From Gammaproteobacteria bacterium (lineage in GTDB: Bacteria > Pseudomonadota > Gammaproteobacteria > DSM-16500): DNA of 27,646 bases. The translations under genes were made by a program, and so were the position numbers. Below the pieces are notes generated by a model that was given only the letters and a program-made list of their open reading frames with translations, was not told where the DNA came from and did no database searches. Below, in pieces: positions 1 to 6,535 of this stretch; position 1 is the first letter of the stretch; each line of letters opens with the position of its first letter. The stretch is taken from NCBI GenBank assembly GCA_004322325.1, contig SCTP01000190.1:1-27646 (forward strand), given 5' to 3'.

Positions 1-2
1 CG

Positions 3-89
3 GGAAACCTTGAAGATATCACGAACGGCCATGCTCATCGTGCCCATGATAGAAGTGTTAGTGGATATTATTATCTTAGGAAGTGGTGA
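3..89 (+). CDS. Possible C-terminal tail of an unidentified upstream gene (partial)
   Basis: Frame 3 is open from the left edge to a TGA at 87-89 and encodes a hydrophilic tail ending in SGYYYLRKW. Frame 1 is also open from the edge to 135, with a more hydrophobic translation, so the coding frame is not secure. A gene ending here would lie just upstream of the icmX cluster and on the same strand. I do not recognise the tail; other Dot/Icm genes such as dotA or icmV often sit nearby in related genomes, but nothing visible here proves that identity. Confidence 0.3.
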   Translation, partial: GNLEDITNGHAHRAHDRSVSGYYYLRKW

Positions 90-107
90 ATTACAACCGT
101 ATTCAAG

Positions 108-113
108 TATACT
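108..113 (+). promoter_or_regulatory. Possible -10 element for the icmX cluster
   Basis: TATACT lies 34 bases before the chosen ATG at 147. No good -35 hexamer is visible 16-18 bases upstream, so this is a weak call based on the -10 match and position only. Confidence 0.25.
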
Positions 114-146
114 GGTAAAAATATGCGTAGTGTGAGGACCGAAAGC

Positions 147-641
147 ATGCGTCAATGGCAATTGATCTTTCTCGTAAGTGCGGTAACTTTTTTCACCGTA
201 ACAGCTAGCTTTGCCCAATCTTCTTTTTTTGGCGGGGGAAATACGAGTACCACTAAAAAACAGCCTCCTGCTCCGCCACCTAATCAAGTCATGTCAGCAG
301 AAGATTTTAGTAAAGCCGCCACCAGTTTAGGCCAGCAAAAGCGAGATGCGTTAAAACAGCAACTGAACCAGCAGCTTAAAAAACCACCGTCACCGACTAG
401 TGAGCCTTCTGCTACTGGACAAAATACCATCAGCCCAAACGGACCGGCTTCGAATACCCCAGCGCCAACCACGCCTTCTTCACTGCCAGCGAATTCAGCT
501 AACACGCCGGCTTCGTCGCCGAGCAATCAAAATCAAACCTATACTGGATTTGGCACGGGCAATGCCAACACCAATACCAATTCTTCTACTAATTCTTCTA
601 CCAGCGGCAGCTCGGGCGGAGGATGGAATATTAAGTACTAA
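147..641 (+). CDS. Secreted Pro/Thr/Ser/Asn-rich protein upstream of icmX
   Basis: A 164-residue protein of unknown function. The N terminus (MRQWQLIFLVSAVTFFTV...ASFA) is a typical Sec signal peptide with probable cleavage near SFA-QSS, so the product should be periplasmic or outer-membrane facing. After a Gly-rich stretch come a PPAPPP segment, a charged helical stretch with KQQLNQQLKK, and then a long low-complexity Pro/Ser/Thr/Asn region ending in GSSGGGWNIKY. The start at 147 is preferred over the in-frame ATG at 123 because GAGG at 134-137 is 9 bases upstream and the signal peptide then begins properly. It ends 25 bases before icmX, on the same strand, which suggests an accessory part of the same secretion locus. 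It could also be a separated low-complexity portion of an IcmX-like protein; that is inference. Confidence 0.75.
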   Translation: MRQWQLIFLVSAVTFFTVTASFAQSSFFGGGNTSTTKKQPPAPPPNQVMSAEDFSKAATSLGQQKRDALKQQLNQQLKKPPSPTSEPSATGQNTISPNGPASNTPAPTTPSSLPANSANTPASSPSNQNQTYTGFGTGNANTNTNSSTNSSTSGSSGGGWNIKY

Positions 642-666
642 ATGGCCGAGTAAAGGAGTCATTGCT

Positions 667-1593
667 ATGCGTTTTTCAATCAAAATGTTTGCCACCGCTT
701 TTATCGCCAGCTTCCTCAGCATTAACAATGCATTTGCCGATAACGCTGCTGAAATGATGGGTTTTATGGGAACGTCTACCGAATACTTAAGGCAGATCGC
801 CGCCAATACGTATGGTACGCTGGTAGCGGTGAACAATATTCCTGTCTATTTAAGCGAACTGACAGAAATGGCGATGAGTTGGTTGGCTCAAGATACGGAC
901 GGGGATTCGATCATCAGTACCAATCAAGATCGATTTGCTGGTTTAGGTTATTGGTCGGTTCAAGATATGGATGTACAAAATAATATGCAGCAGCAATTGA
1001 TCGCTGACATGATGCATCGTCCTGTTTCTGATTTTACTAACCCACCAGATAATCCCACTATTCTTGGCCTTTTTCCGACAGTGAATGACATTGCTTATAG
1101 CACCGTCTTAGGCGCACCACCCGCACCGAAAGGATCCGCTTCGGCTTACAACTACATTAAAAATGCCAGCGGAATGACGCTTTATCACGTTATTCCTGGC
1201 ATCACGTGGGTAGGAACAAAAGATGATAGAGATAGATACTCCGCTTATTACAGTACGATCATGTCAGTCAGTTCTTATAATGGTTATCTTCTCAGTAACT
1301 TAGTGGCTGAAAACCAAAATGGCAATCAACTCTCTGATCTGCAAAACCAACTCATTGGGCAAGTGAGTAACTCCGGTTGGATTTTACAAATTGCAACGGA
1401 AGATTTAGGCAAAGTATTGCGCGAAATCTTATTATTTGACTCACAATCTTATGTTTTACTCACGCAATTATTGCAAACTGAAAAACAAATGCTCGCAGCA
1501 CACGCGATGACGAATACCTTACTCTTGTTATATGGTCAACAGAATGAATCGCAAATGGTGTCCAAAGCACAAGGTTCGCCACCCAAAGTATAA
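667..1593 (+). CDS. icmX: IcmX, Dot/Icm (type IVB) secretion periplasmic protein
   Basis: A 308-residue protein. The start at 667 follows AAAGGAG (652-658) by 8 bases and gives a clear signal peptide (MRFSIKMFATAFIASFLS..AFA-DNAAEMMG). The frame is open further upstream to position 400, but that part overlaps the preceding gene and is spurious. The mature part is rich in Asn, Tyr and Ser, with NTYGTLVAVNNIP and the pair Q(L/T)LQTEKQMLAAHAMTNTLL near the C terminus; the latter resembles the conserved end of IcmX proteins as I recall them. Identification leans on icmW starting just after its stop; icmX and icmW are adjacent in Legionella and Coxiella. It is shorter than Legionella IcmX (about 466 aa). 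In Legionella IcmX is periplasmic, is partly released, and is needed for intracellular growth. Confidence 0.72.
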   Translation: MRFSIKMFATAFIASFLSINNAFADNAAEMMGFMGTSTEYLRQIAANTYGTLVAVNNIPVYLSELTEMAMSWLAQDTDGDSIISTNQDRFAGLGYWSVQDMDVQNNMQQQLIADMMHRPVSDFTNPPDNPTILGLFPTVNDIAYSTVLGAPPAPKGSASAYNYIKNASGMTLYHVIPGITWVGTKDDRDRYSAYYSTIMSVSSYNGYLLSNLVAENQNGNQLSDLQNQLIGQVSNSGWILQIATEDLGKVLREILLFDSQSYVLLTQLLQTEKQMLAAHAMTNTLLLLYGQQNESQMVSKAQGSPPKV

Positions 1594-1608
1594 TTGAGGT
1601 TAATGATC

Positions 1609-2058
1609 ATGCCCAAATTAGATTTACTGTCAGCCCATGAATTTTGGAAAAGTTACGAAGATCCGATGATTTACCGCGTCATTTCTTTCATGGAAACGGC
1701 TGAAGATTGGGCGCTCGATGGTGATCCCACCCTTGAGCAAGTGATTGCGAAAATAGGTGAAGCATTAGATGAGTTAACATCGTTTGAATTAGGCAAAGAA
1801 GAACAATTTGTCGCCTTAAGTTCTCATATTAAAACATCGCGTATCTTACGATTATTACAGGCAATTGACACCATTGATCCAGGGTCAGCGTCTAAATTAT
1901 TAATGTATGCGGAAGAAAACAATAGTGCAGAAAATGCCATGGCGGGGTTATTCCTGCGGCGTAATATTGTGTTTGAACGATTACGATTACTCGCGCGGGT
2001 TTTTTCGCAGGAACGGTTTGAGTTAGTGTTAAAAATACTTGAGCATGAGCATGATTAA
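1609..2058 (+). CDS. icmW: IcmW, Dot/Icm coupling-complex chaperone
   Basis: A 149-residue acidic cytosolic protein closely matching the IcmW family in length and sequence: DPMIYRVISFMETAEDW near residues 17-33, then LLQAIDTIDPGSASKLL and a C-terminal NIVFERLRLLARVF block, which are the family's most conserved segments. In Legionella IcmW pairs with IcmS (and LvgA) and bridges effectors to the DotL coupling protein. The ATG at 1609 is chosen because GAGG at 1596-1599 is 9 bases upstream and the resulting MPKL start matches known IcmW proteins; a TTG at 1594 and an ATG at 1603 are in frame but sit on or too near the RBS. It begins 15 bases after the icmX stop, so the two are probably co-transcribed. 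Confidence 0.93.
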   Translation: MPKLDLLSAHEFWKSYEDPMIYRVISFMETAEDWALDGDPTLEQVIAKIGEALDELTSFELGKEEQFVALSSHIKTSRILRLLQAIDTIDPGSASKLLMYAEENNSAENAMAGLFLRRNIVFERLRLLARVFSQERFELVLKILEHEHD

Positions 2059-2230
2059 ATTACCGACCATTTTCCAATTCTTAACTCGCAACCGCTATCG
2101 CAAAGAACTAACACTGGTGGTGATTTGCAAGCTTGTAGCATTGTTGCTGCTGAGTGTGTTGTTTATGTCATTTTCGGTGGAGGCGCAGTTGGAAAAACCG
2201 CAGGTGGTTAGGCATTATATGGCGGATTGA
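2051..2230 (+). CDS. Small single-TM protein resembling CydP (putative cytochrome oxidase small subunit)
   Basis: A 59-residue protein with one membrane helix (LTLVVICKLVALLLLSVLFMSF) preceded by a basic stretch RNRYRKE and followed by a short tail ending in VVRHYMAD. The arrangement basic-RKE-(L/V)V-KL-hydrophobic helix and a C-terminal V..RH.. resembles the small proteins annotated as CydP. The ATG at 2051 overlaps the icmW stop by 8 bases; an ATG at 2045 and a TTG at 2039 are alternatives. Overlap with icmW implies translational coupling, so a role in the secretion locus is also possible. The family call is from memory of the motif only. Confidence 0.5.
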   Translation: MIKLPTIFQFLTRNRYRKELTLVVICKLVALLLLSVLFMSFSVEAQLEKPQVVRHYMAD

Positions 2231-2293
2231 TTGTTTCGCTAAAACCCTAGACTCACAAATACTGGCATGATAACGTAGGCCGAAACACAATCG

Positions 2294-3259
2294 ATGGAAT
2301 ATATCATGATAAGTAGATTGCACACTTTATTTTCCCATTCTAGAAAAAATACACCTTCTGATCTTGAATCCGCACCTTTATTAAAAGAATTAACAGAGAT
2401 TGTCATTACAGATAGTAGAAATCATCCTGGTGAAGAAAATAACAATAACAATTACAACTATATTAAGCGTTTAGATTTTATTAAAAATAATCTGCAAGAA
2501 AATATTACGCGTCTTAATGATCAAATAAAAACTCAAGAAGATGTAGTGACAGCCATTAACAACCTCAAAACTGCCATAGAAGCTTCAATTAGTAATTTAA
2601 AAAATAACAAAGCGAATTTTATTGTTAGACATCCTTGGATTTTTTCGCAGTATGTTATTGCGGCAACATTGCTCCTATTTACCTCTTTTTCCATCCCCTA
2701 CTCCCTAAAGATCTCTGACGAAACTAAACAAGATACACCAGAAAATGCGGGTTGGTTCTTTGCTTCTACTCTTTCTGGTTCAGTAGGAATGGCATTACTG
2801 CTATACAATACGCTTGGACGCTGTCTCACCGACGAGATTCGGGTGTTAAAAGACGATCGTCGCTTTGATACACTCCTTGCAACCGATCAAACAGCCATCT
2901 TAAATTTCTTTACTAATAATCATCTCACTGTGCAAGATCGAGCACAAAATACACCTCCTCAAGATGAGACACAATTACATATCGTTACCGATAAACTCAG
3001 TAGCCTTGCGAATTTAATGCAAGCAAAAATGGACGACATGATAACCAAATTAGCTGCCAGTAAAAATGAACTTATGTCGTATAAAAAAGATGAAAAGAAA
3101 ATAAAAATGTTACATGACTTTAAAATGTTATGTTTCTCTAAGTTTGACTTTCCATATCGAAGTTGTGTTACTCCTGACATCATTAAAAATATTAAAGTTT
3201 ATGTGGGGAATAAAGAAGAAGATTATCGCAAGACGTTAGAGAATCAACTAGCAAAATAA
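2294..3259 (+). CDS. Unknown protein with coiled coils and a TM hairpin; possible Dot/Icm substrate
   Basis: A 321-residue, AT-rich ORF of unknown function. It has a charged N-terminal region with an Asn run (NNNNNYN near residues 49-55), a predicted coiled coil (about 58-110, LQENITRLNDQIKTQEDVV), two hydrophobic helices (about 116-136 and 153-171), then a second helical coiled region (about 235-270) and a basic C terminus. An acidic cluster EED lies within the last 16 residues (EEDYRKTLENQLAK), reminiscent of the E-block seen in some Dot/Icm effectors. An alternative start is the ATG at 2306, with GGA about 7 bases upstream. It follows the icm genes on the same strand after a 63-base gap. 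Effector status is a hypothesis; an ordinary inner-membrane protein is equally possible. Confidence 0.65.
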   Translation: MEYIMISRLHTLFSHSRKNTPSDLESAPLLKELTEIVITDSRNHPGEENNNNNYNYIKRLDFIKNNLQENITRLNDQIKTQEDVVTAINNLKTAIEASISNLKNNKANFIVRHPWIFSQYVIAATLLLFTSFSIPYSLKISDETKQDTPENAGWFFASTLSGSVGMALLLYNTLGRCLTDEIRVLKDDRRFDTLLATDQTAILNFFTNNHLTVQDRAQNTPPQDETQLHIVTDKLSSLANLMQAKMDDMITKLAASKNELMSYKKDEKKIKMLHDFKMLCFSKFDFPYRSCVTPDIIKNIKVYVGNKEEDYRKTLENQLAK

Positions 3260-3264
3260 ATAAT

Positions 3265-3309
3265 CTGGAGATTGCCACGCCCCGCAAAAAATGCGGGGCT
3301 CGCAATGAC
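3265..3309. repeat. REP-like hairpin, also a possible bidirectional terminator
   Basis: An imperfect palindrome: ATTGC (3271-3275) pairs with GCAAT (3302-3306), and inside it CCCCGCA (3280-3286) pairs with TGCGGGG (3292-3298) around an A5 loop. The outer bases (GGAGATTGCCACG...CTCGCAATGAC) match the widespread GTCATTGCGAGC-type intergenic repeat of proteobacteria. It sits between two convergent genes, where it can act as a transcription terminator. Only this copy is present in the window. Confidence 0.6.
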
Positions 3310-3313
3310 AAAC

Positions 3314-3343
3314 TTAGTTATTATTAGTTATTATTAGTTATTT
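3314..3343. repeat. Three tandem copies of a 10-bp unit
   Basis: The unit TTAGTTATTA occurs at 3314 and 3324, with a third copy at 3334 differing in the last base. On the minus strand the repeat supplies the last residues (NNN) and a series of TAA stop codons of the small gene at 3324-3569. Confidence 0.7.
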
Positions 3344-3569
3344 TTTCATAAAGCCATTGAGCTTCCTGAATAATTTCGCTTAATGCCCAAAAATAGTTAT
3401 TTATACTATCAGAAGTTGCAAGGACTTCTATATCAATTAAAGTAGCCATAGTTGCCAGGGCTTCGGCTTTACAAAGGCAACTACTTACTGCATTAGAAAG
3501 TTGCTCAAAACTTAAAGTGGGATTTAGATAATAGATTTTATTAGGTAATAGATTTGATGGATGTGTCAT
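3324..3569 (-). CDS. Small helical protein, weakly DUF3077/DUF6124-like
   Basis: An 81-residue protein of unknown function. The ATG at 3569 is preferred to a GTG at 3602 because AAGGA lies 7 bases upstream of it. The N-terminal third (NKIYYLNPTLSFEQLSNAV) is followed by a helix rich in small residues (KAEALATMATLIDIE) and a last helix (YFWALSEIIQEAQWLYEKI). That order, with an LA..A motif followed by a helical H/F-A-xxEIxxxAxxL segment, recalls the small DUF3077/DUF6124 proteins of Pseudomonas, but the match is weak and from memory. The gene lies directly downstream of the structured leader at 3603-3780 and probably depends on it; such leader plus small gene pairs are typical of phage-derived loci. 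Confidence 0.6.
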   Translation of the reverse strand: MTHPSNLLPNKIYYLNPTLSFEQLSNAVSSCLCKAEALATMATLIDIEVLATSDSINNYFWALSEIIQEAQWLYEKITNNN

Positions 3570-3602
3570 TGAAAATTCCTTTATGTAGCTTTGAAATTTC
3601 AC

Positions 3603-3780
3603 CCCTAATAGGTGGCCAGGTGCTCAAAGCCACACAAAGATGGCAGGCATATTCCTCTTGCGAGTATTTTATTAGCCTACACCCGACCTTCTGAATGAGT
3701 AGGCATAAAAAAACCGCTATCGGGTGCGGCTAACCGCTTTGTGAGTGCTTTGAGGCACGAGGTTGTAAGATACAACCAAG
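3603..3780 (-). ncRNA. Structured Ash/C4-like phage leader RNA
   Basis: The region upstream of the small gene holds several complementary segments: a hairpin GGTTGTA/TACAACC (3761-3777), CACCCGA (3680-3686) against TCGGGTG (3720-3726), GCCTAC (3675-3680) against GTAGGC (3699-3704), and a long-range near-inverted pair of GTGCTCAAAGCCAC (left) and GTGCTTTGAGGCAC (right). On the minus strand, a short frame reads MPTHSEGRV, a TAG, then ANKILAR...LPSLCGFEHLATY, TAG. From memory this resembles the peptide and RNA layout found upstream of phage ash/Icd-type genes, where a C4-type antisense RNA is made. The in-frame stop makes the peptide a remnant or a leader. Family assignment is inference; the base pairing is directly visible. 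Confidence 0.45.
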
Positions 3781-3814
3781 CAGATATAGGGTCAAGATAG
3801 GGATTGATTTTCTC

Positions 3815-3873
3815 TTTACCAAACGCTATCCTATTAGCGTATAGTAATACTAAACGCTAATAGAGTTTACATA
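3815..3873 (+). repeat. Left terminal inverted repeat of the ATPase cassette
   Basis: This 59-base segment is the inverted counterpart of 5028-5086, with 51 of 59 positions identical by hand alignment and a perfect stretch from 3849 to 3872. Inside it is a 31-bp palindrome (3832-3862; arms of 14 with one mismatch, loop AAT) plus an extra half-site AAACGCTA at 3821-3828. The repeat ends on the first base of the ATPase ATG, so it must contain or overlap the promoter and the ribosome binding region. Confidence 0.88.
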
Positions 3874-5021
3874 TGGTAAATCGAGCCTACTGGCAAGAAC
3901 TAATCGAATCCGCCTGGAAACATCGCTCCATTGTATGGCTAGCGGGAGTCAGGCGGGTAGGTAAAACACGATTATGTCAAAGCCTCCCCAATATTGATTA
4001 TTTCGATTGCGAGTTACCCCGAGTAAGACAACAATTAGAAGATATCGAAAGTTTTTTCGATACTAAGCAGAAAAAACGTATTATTCTTGATGAAGTTCAT
4101 CGACTAAATAATCCTTCTGAAATACTAAAAATTGCAGCTGATCATTATCCAAGCATAAAAGTATTAGCTACAGGATCATCTACATTAGGGGCTTCTTCAA
4201 AATTCGCTGATACGCTTACTGGTCGCAAAACCGATTTATGGCTCACCCCCATGATTAATGCAGAAATCAATCTTTTTGGCGATACTAATCTAAAACATCG
4301 CTTATTATTCGGCGGATTACCCCCTTTTTTCATGAGCAAGAGCTTACCCGAGCATGATTATCAAGAATGGATTGATTCTTACTGGGCAAAAGATATTCAA
4401 GAATTATTTCGCCTAGAACGACGAGATTCTTTTCAAAAATTTACGGAACTCTTGTTAGCCCAAAGTGGCGGCATTTTTGAAGCTTCCAAGTTTGCCATAC
4501 CGTGTGAGGTTAGCAGGCAAACTATTACTAACTACTTAAAAGTATTAGAAGCTACCTTTGTCGCTCACGTCATCAAACCATTTAATACTCATCGTCCAAC
4601 TGAAATTGTCTCCGCTCCAAAAGTATATGGTTTTGATAGCGGATTTGTTTGTCATGCAAAAGGATGGCTCGAATTACGGCAGGAAGATTTAGGTTTATTG
4701 TGGGAACATTATGTATTGAATGAAATGAATGCCAGACTGCAAACAAGGAAAATTCATTATTGGAGGGACAAACAAAAACATGAAATTGACTTTATCTTAC
4801 AAAAGAAACGCTCCAAATCTTTAATTGCTATTGAATGTAAATGGTTAGCTAATCAATTTGATCCTGATAATATGAAAATTTTTCGAGAAAAATATCCACA
4901 GGGTGAAAATTACGTGGTCGCTTCAAACATATCTGATTCATTCCATAAAAAATACGGCGATTTATCCGTTCATTTTGTTGGATTACATGACTTAATCATG
5001 AACGTACAGCAAATTGCTTAA
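3873..5021 (+). CDS. AAA ATPase with DUF4143-type C-terminal domain, bounded by inverted repeats
   Basis: A 382-residue ATPase of the AAA_14/DUF4143 class. The Walker A is GVRRVGKT (25-32), the Walker B is RIILDEVH (69-76, D73/E74), and a sensor-like LATGSST follows at 98-104. The C-terminal part has the DUF4143 signature with VYGFDSGFV (251-259), WEHYVLNEM (277-285), EIDFIL (304-309) and AIECKW (319-324); D306, E321 and K323 fit a PD-(D/E)XK-like nuclease arrangement, and E278 could supply the preceding acidic residue. The function of the family is not settled. There is no strong ribosome binding site (AGAG about 7 bases ahead at most). The gene is the only one between two long inverted repeats and is on neither flanking operon, suggesting a self-contained cassette. 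Confidence 0.88.
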   Translation: MVNRAYWQELIESAWKHRSIVWLAGVRRVGKTRLCQSLPNIDYFDCELPRVRQQLEDIESFFDTKQKKRIILDEVHRLNNPSEILKIAADHYPSIKVLATGSSTLGASSKFADTLTGRKTDLWLTPMINAEINLFGDTNLKHRLLFGGLPPFFMSKSLPEHDYQEWIDSYWAKDIQELFRLERRDSFQKFTELLLAQSGGIFEASKFAIPCEVSRQTITNYLKVLEATFVAHVIKPFNTHRPTEIVSAPKVYGFDSGFVCHAKGWLELRQEDLGLLWEHYVLNEMNARLQTRKIHYWRDKQKHEIDFILQKKRSKSLIAIECKWLANQFDPDNMKIFREKYPQGENYVVASNISDSFHKKYGDLSVHFVGLHDLIMNVQQIA

Positions 5022-5027
5022 TTACCG

Positions 5028-5086
5028 AATGTAAACTCTATTAGCGTTTAGTCATACTAAACGCTATTTTGATTGCGTTTGGTAAA
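5028..5086 (-). repeat. Right terminal inverted repeat of the ATPase cassette
   Basis: Inverted partner of 3815-3873. It contains a perfect palindrome with 11-bp arms around CAT (TAGCGTTTAGT at 5042-5052 and ACTAAACGCTA at 5056-5066) and an outer half-site near GCGTTTGG. Its end is one base from the yicC stop codon (TGA complement at 5088-5090). No target-site duplication is obvious. Confidence 0.88.
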
Positions 5087-5087
5087 A

Positions 5088-5957
5088 TCACTCCACATTC
5101 TGCACCTGCTCCCTCACCTGCTCAATCAACACCTTCATCTCCACCGCCATGTGCGTCATCGCCGAATCCGATGACTTCGACCCCAGCGTATTCGCTTCCC
5201 TATTCAACTCTTGCAACAAAAAATCTAACCGACGCCCTACCGCCCCACCCTGTTTTAATACCCGTCGAATTTCCCCAATATGCGTTTCTGCCCGCTCGAT
5301 TTCTTCCGCCACATCCATTTTCTGCGCAAACATCACCATTTCCTGTTCCAACCGCGTCGAATCGAGCTCCAATTTCACATCAGCAAAACGCTTCATCAAC
5401 CGTTCTTGCTGCTCCCTCATCACATACGGTAAATTTTCCCGCACCTTGACCAACTCTTGCTGCATTAAATCCATGCGCTGTAAAAATAATTGCTTTAATT
5501 CCTCCCCCTCTCGCCCACGCGCTGCTACCAAATCCGTCAGCGTCGTATTCACCAATTGCAGCACATGATCTTCCAACATACCGATATCCGCTTCTTTCGT
5601 CTCCAACACCCCCGGAAAACGTAAAATATCCGTCGAACAAGTAGAAACCGCCGTCGGCAACATCGTCGCGATTTGTGCACTTGCGTGGCACAGTTCTTGC
5701 GCAAGTACCATGTTCACCGTATACAACGAACCTGCCACCCTCACACTCGGCTGATAACGCAGCAAGCACTCTACTTTACCTCGCTTCAAATGCTCCCGGA
5801 TTCGTTCTCGAATAGGCATTTCAAATACACGCAATACATCCGGTAAATGTAAACTGACTTCTAAATAACGATGGTTAATCGAACGCATCTCACAAATCAA
5901 ACTACCCCACTCTCCTTGAGATTGCGCTCGCGCAAATGCTGTCATGCTATAAATCAT
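5088..5957 (-). CDS. yicC: YicC family endoribonuclease
   Basis: A 289-residue protein of full family length. The N-terminal YicC domain begins MIYSMTAFAR and continues with CEMRSINHRYLEVSLHLP, the family hallmark; the C-terminal DUF1732 domain holds RRLDFLLQELNREANTLGSKSSD and ends shortly after. In E. coli YicC is a hexameric endoribonuclease that takes part in small-RNA (RyhB) turnover. The start at 5957 has GAGGA 7 bases upstream. An FtsN-like gene lies 22 bases upstream on the same strand. In many proteobacteria yicC is followed by gmk; here the DNA directly after the stop is the inverted repeat of the ATPase cassette, so the usual neighbour is absent. Confidence 0.95.
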   Translation of the reverse strand: MIYSMTAFARAQSQGEWGSLICEMRSINHRYLEVSLHLPDVLRVFEMPIRERIREHLKRGKVECLLRYQPSVRVAGSLYTVNMVLAQELCHASAQIATMLPTAVSTCSTDILRFPGVLETKEADIGMLEDHVLQLVNTTLTDLVAARGREGEELKQLFLQRMDLMQQELVKVRENLPYVMREQQERLMKRFADVKLELDSTRLEQEMVMFAQKMDVAEEIERAETHIGEIRRVLKQGGAVGRRLDFLLQELNREANTLGSKSSDSAMTHMAVEMKVLIEQVREQVQNVE

Positions 5958-5979
5958 GATAAAATCCTCGTCTAAGTGA

Positions 5980-6411
5980 TTATTTTCGCTTCTTCTTAAT
6001 ATGGCTCGCCAATTCTTTCTCTAACTCCCCCGCATTCACAATCGATGCAGAAGCGGGTGCAGCAGCCGCTTCTGTTGCCACCACGGTAGTTTTCACCTGC
6101 ATAGCAGGCAACGTATTGTAAAATTCAAAATGAATCGGTTGTTCAGCTTCCTCTTTATTCGCTATCGATGCGGATTTTGCTGTATTGGTTGAACGATGAC
6201 GCCGTTCTGCTATCCAAGTGGTCATTCGTGATACATACGTTGAAAGACGCGATGATGGCGCATGCTTGCTGACATAACTGACCAGAAAAATCGCACAAAA
6301 AAATGCCGCAGCCAATACACCAATGGATAACAACCACCGCCAACGCGCCTGCCCCACTGCACGGCGTGCAGCAGGAAGTGTCCGTTTAGCTGCAAACTGT
6401 TTCTTTGTCAT
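5980..6411 (-). CDS. FtsN-like single-TM protein lacking a SPOR domain
   Basis: About 143 residues. A basic cytosolic N terminus (MTKKQFAAKRTLPAARR) precedes one membrane helix (WLLSIGVLAAAFFCAIFLVSYV), then a periplasmic part with HFEFYNTLPAMQV. This order and the F-FY-LP-V motif match the N-terminal half of FtsN/SPOR-type division proteins, in which the motif sits before the SPOR domain. Here the protein ends in KKKRK soon after, with no SPOR domain. The ATG at 6411 gives the better N terminus, although AAGGA is unusually close; an in-frame ATG at 6438 adds nine residues and has no clear binding site. It may be co-transcribed with yicC. A peptidoglycan-division role is inference. Confidence 0.7.
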   Translation of the reverse strand: MTKKQFAAKRTLPAARRAVGQARWRWLLSIGVLAAAFFCAIFLVSYVSKHAPSSRLSTYVSRMTTWIAERRHRSTNTAKSASIANKEEAEQPIHFEFYNTLPAMQVKTTVVATEAAAAPASASIVNAGELEKELASHIKKKRK

Positions 6412-6517
6412 ATCCTTTCGCCTAAATTTAAGTATCATATCGTTCGTTCTGCTAACGTTGCAAGCAAGAAAAAACGCGTTAAATGAGTCACAAAACTTCC
6501 ATTTTATCCATTGTATT

Positions 6518-6535
6518 TGTAAGCCTTTTCTTACA
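6518..6535 (+). promoter_or_regulatory. GacA/LetA-type upstream activating site
   Basis: TGTAAG, six bases, CTTACA: an exact match to the consensus for GacA binding upstream of rsmY/rsmZ in Pseudomonas, and related to the LetA site in Legionella. It lies about 190 bp before a TATACT -10 element and the GGA-rich transcript at 6730-6874, the same distance found upstream of Pseudomonas rsm genes. The extra flanking T/A extend the symmetry to 20 bases. Confidence 0.82.

Noticed and set aside
400..666. N-terminal extension of the icmX frame overlapping the preceding gene
   Set aside because: The extension is Arg/Ile-rich shadow translation of the Pro-rich gene; the ATG at 667 has a good binding site and signal peptide.
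3815..3873. CRISPR-like repeat for the palindromic segments
   Set aside because: There are only two inverted copies at the ends of a gene, no spacers and no cas genes.
3815..5086. Insertion sequence with a transposase
   Set aside because: The enclosed gene has Walker motifs and a DUF4143 domain, with no DDE or HUH transposase motifs and no clear target duplication.
5069..5769. ORFs on both strands within yicC
   Set aside because: They are alternative-frame shadows, with Ser/Pro/Cys-rich translations unlike proteins, of a clearly recognised yicC.
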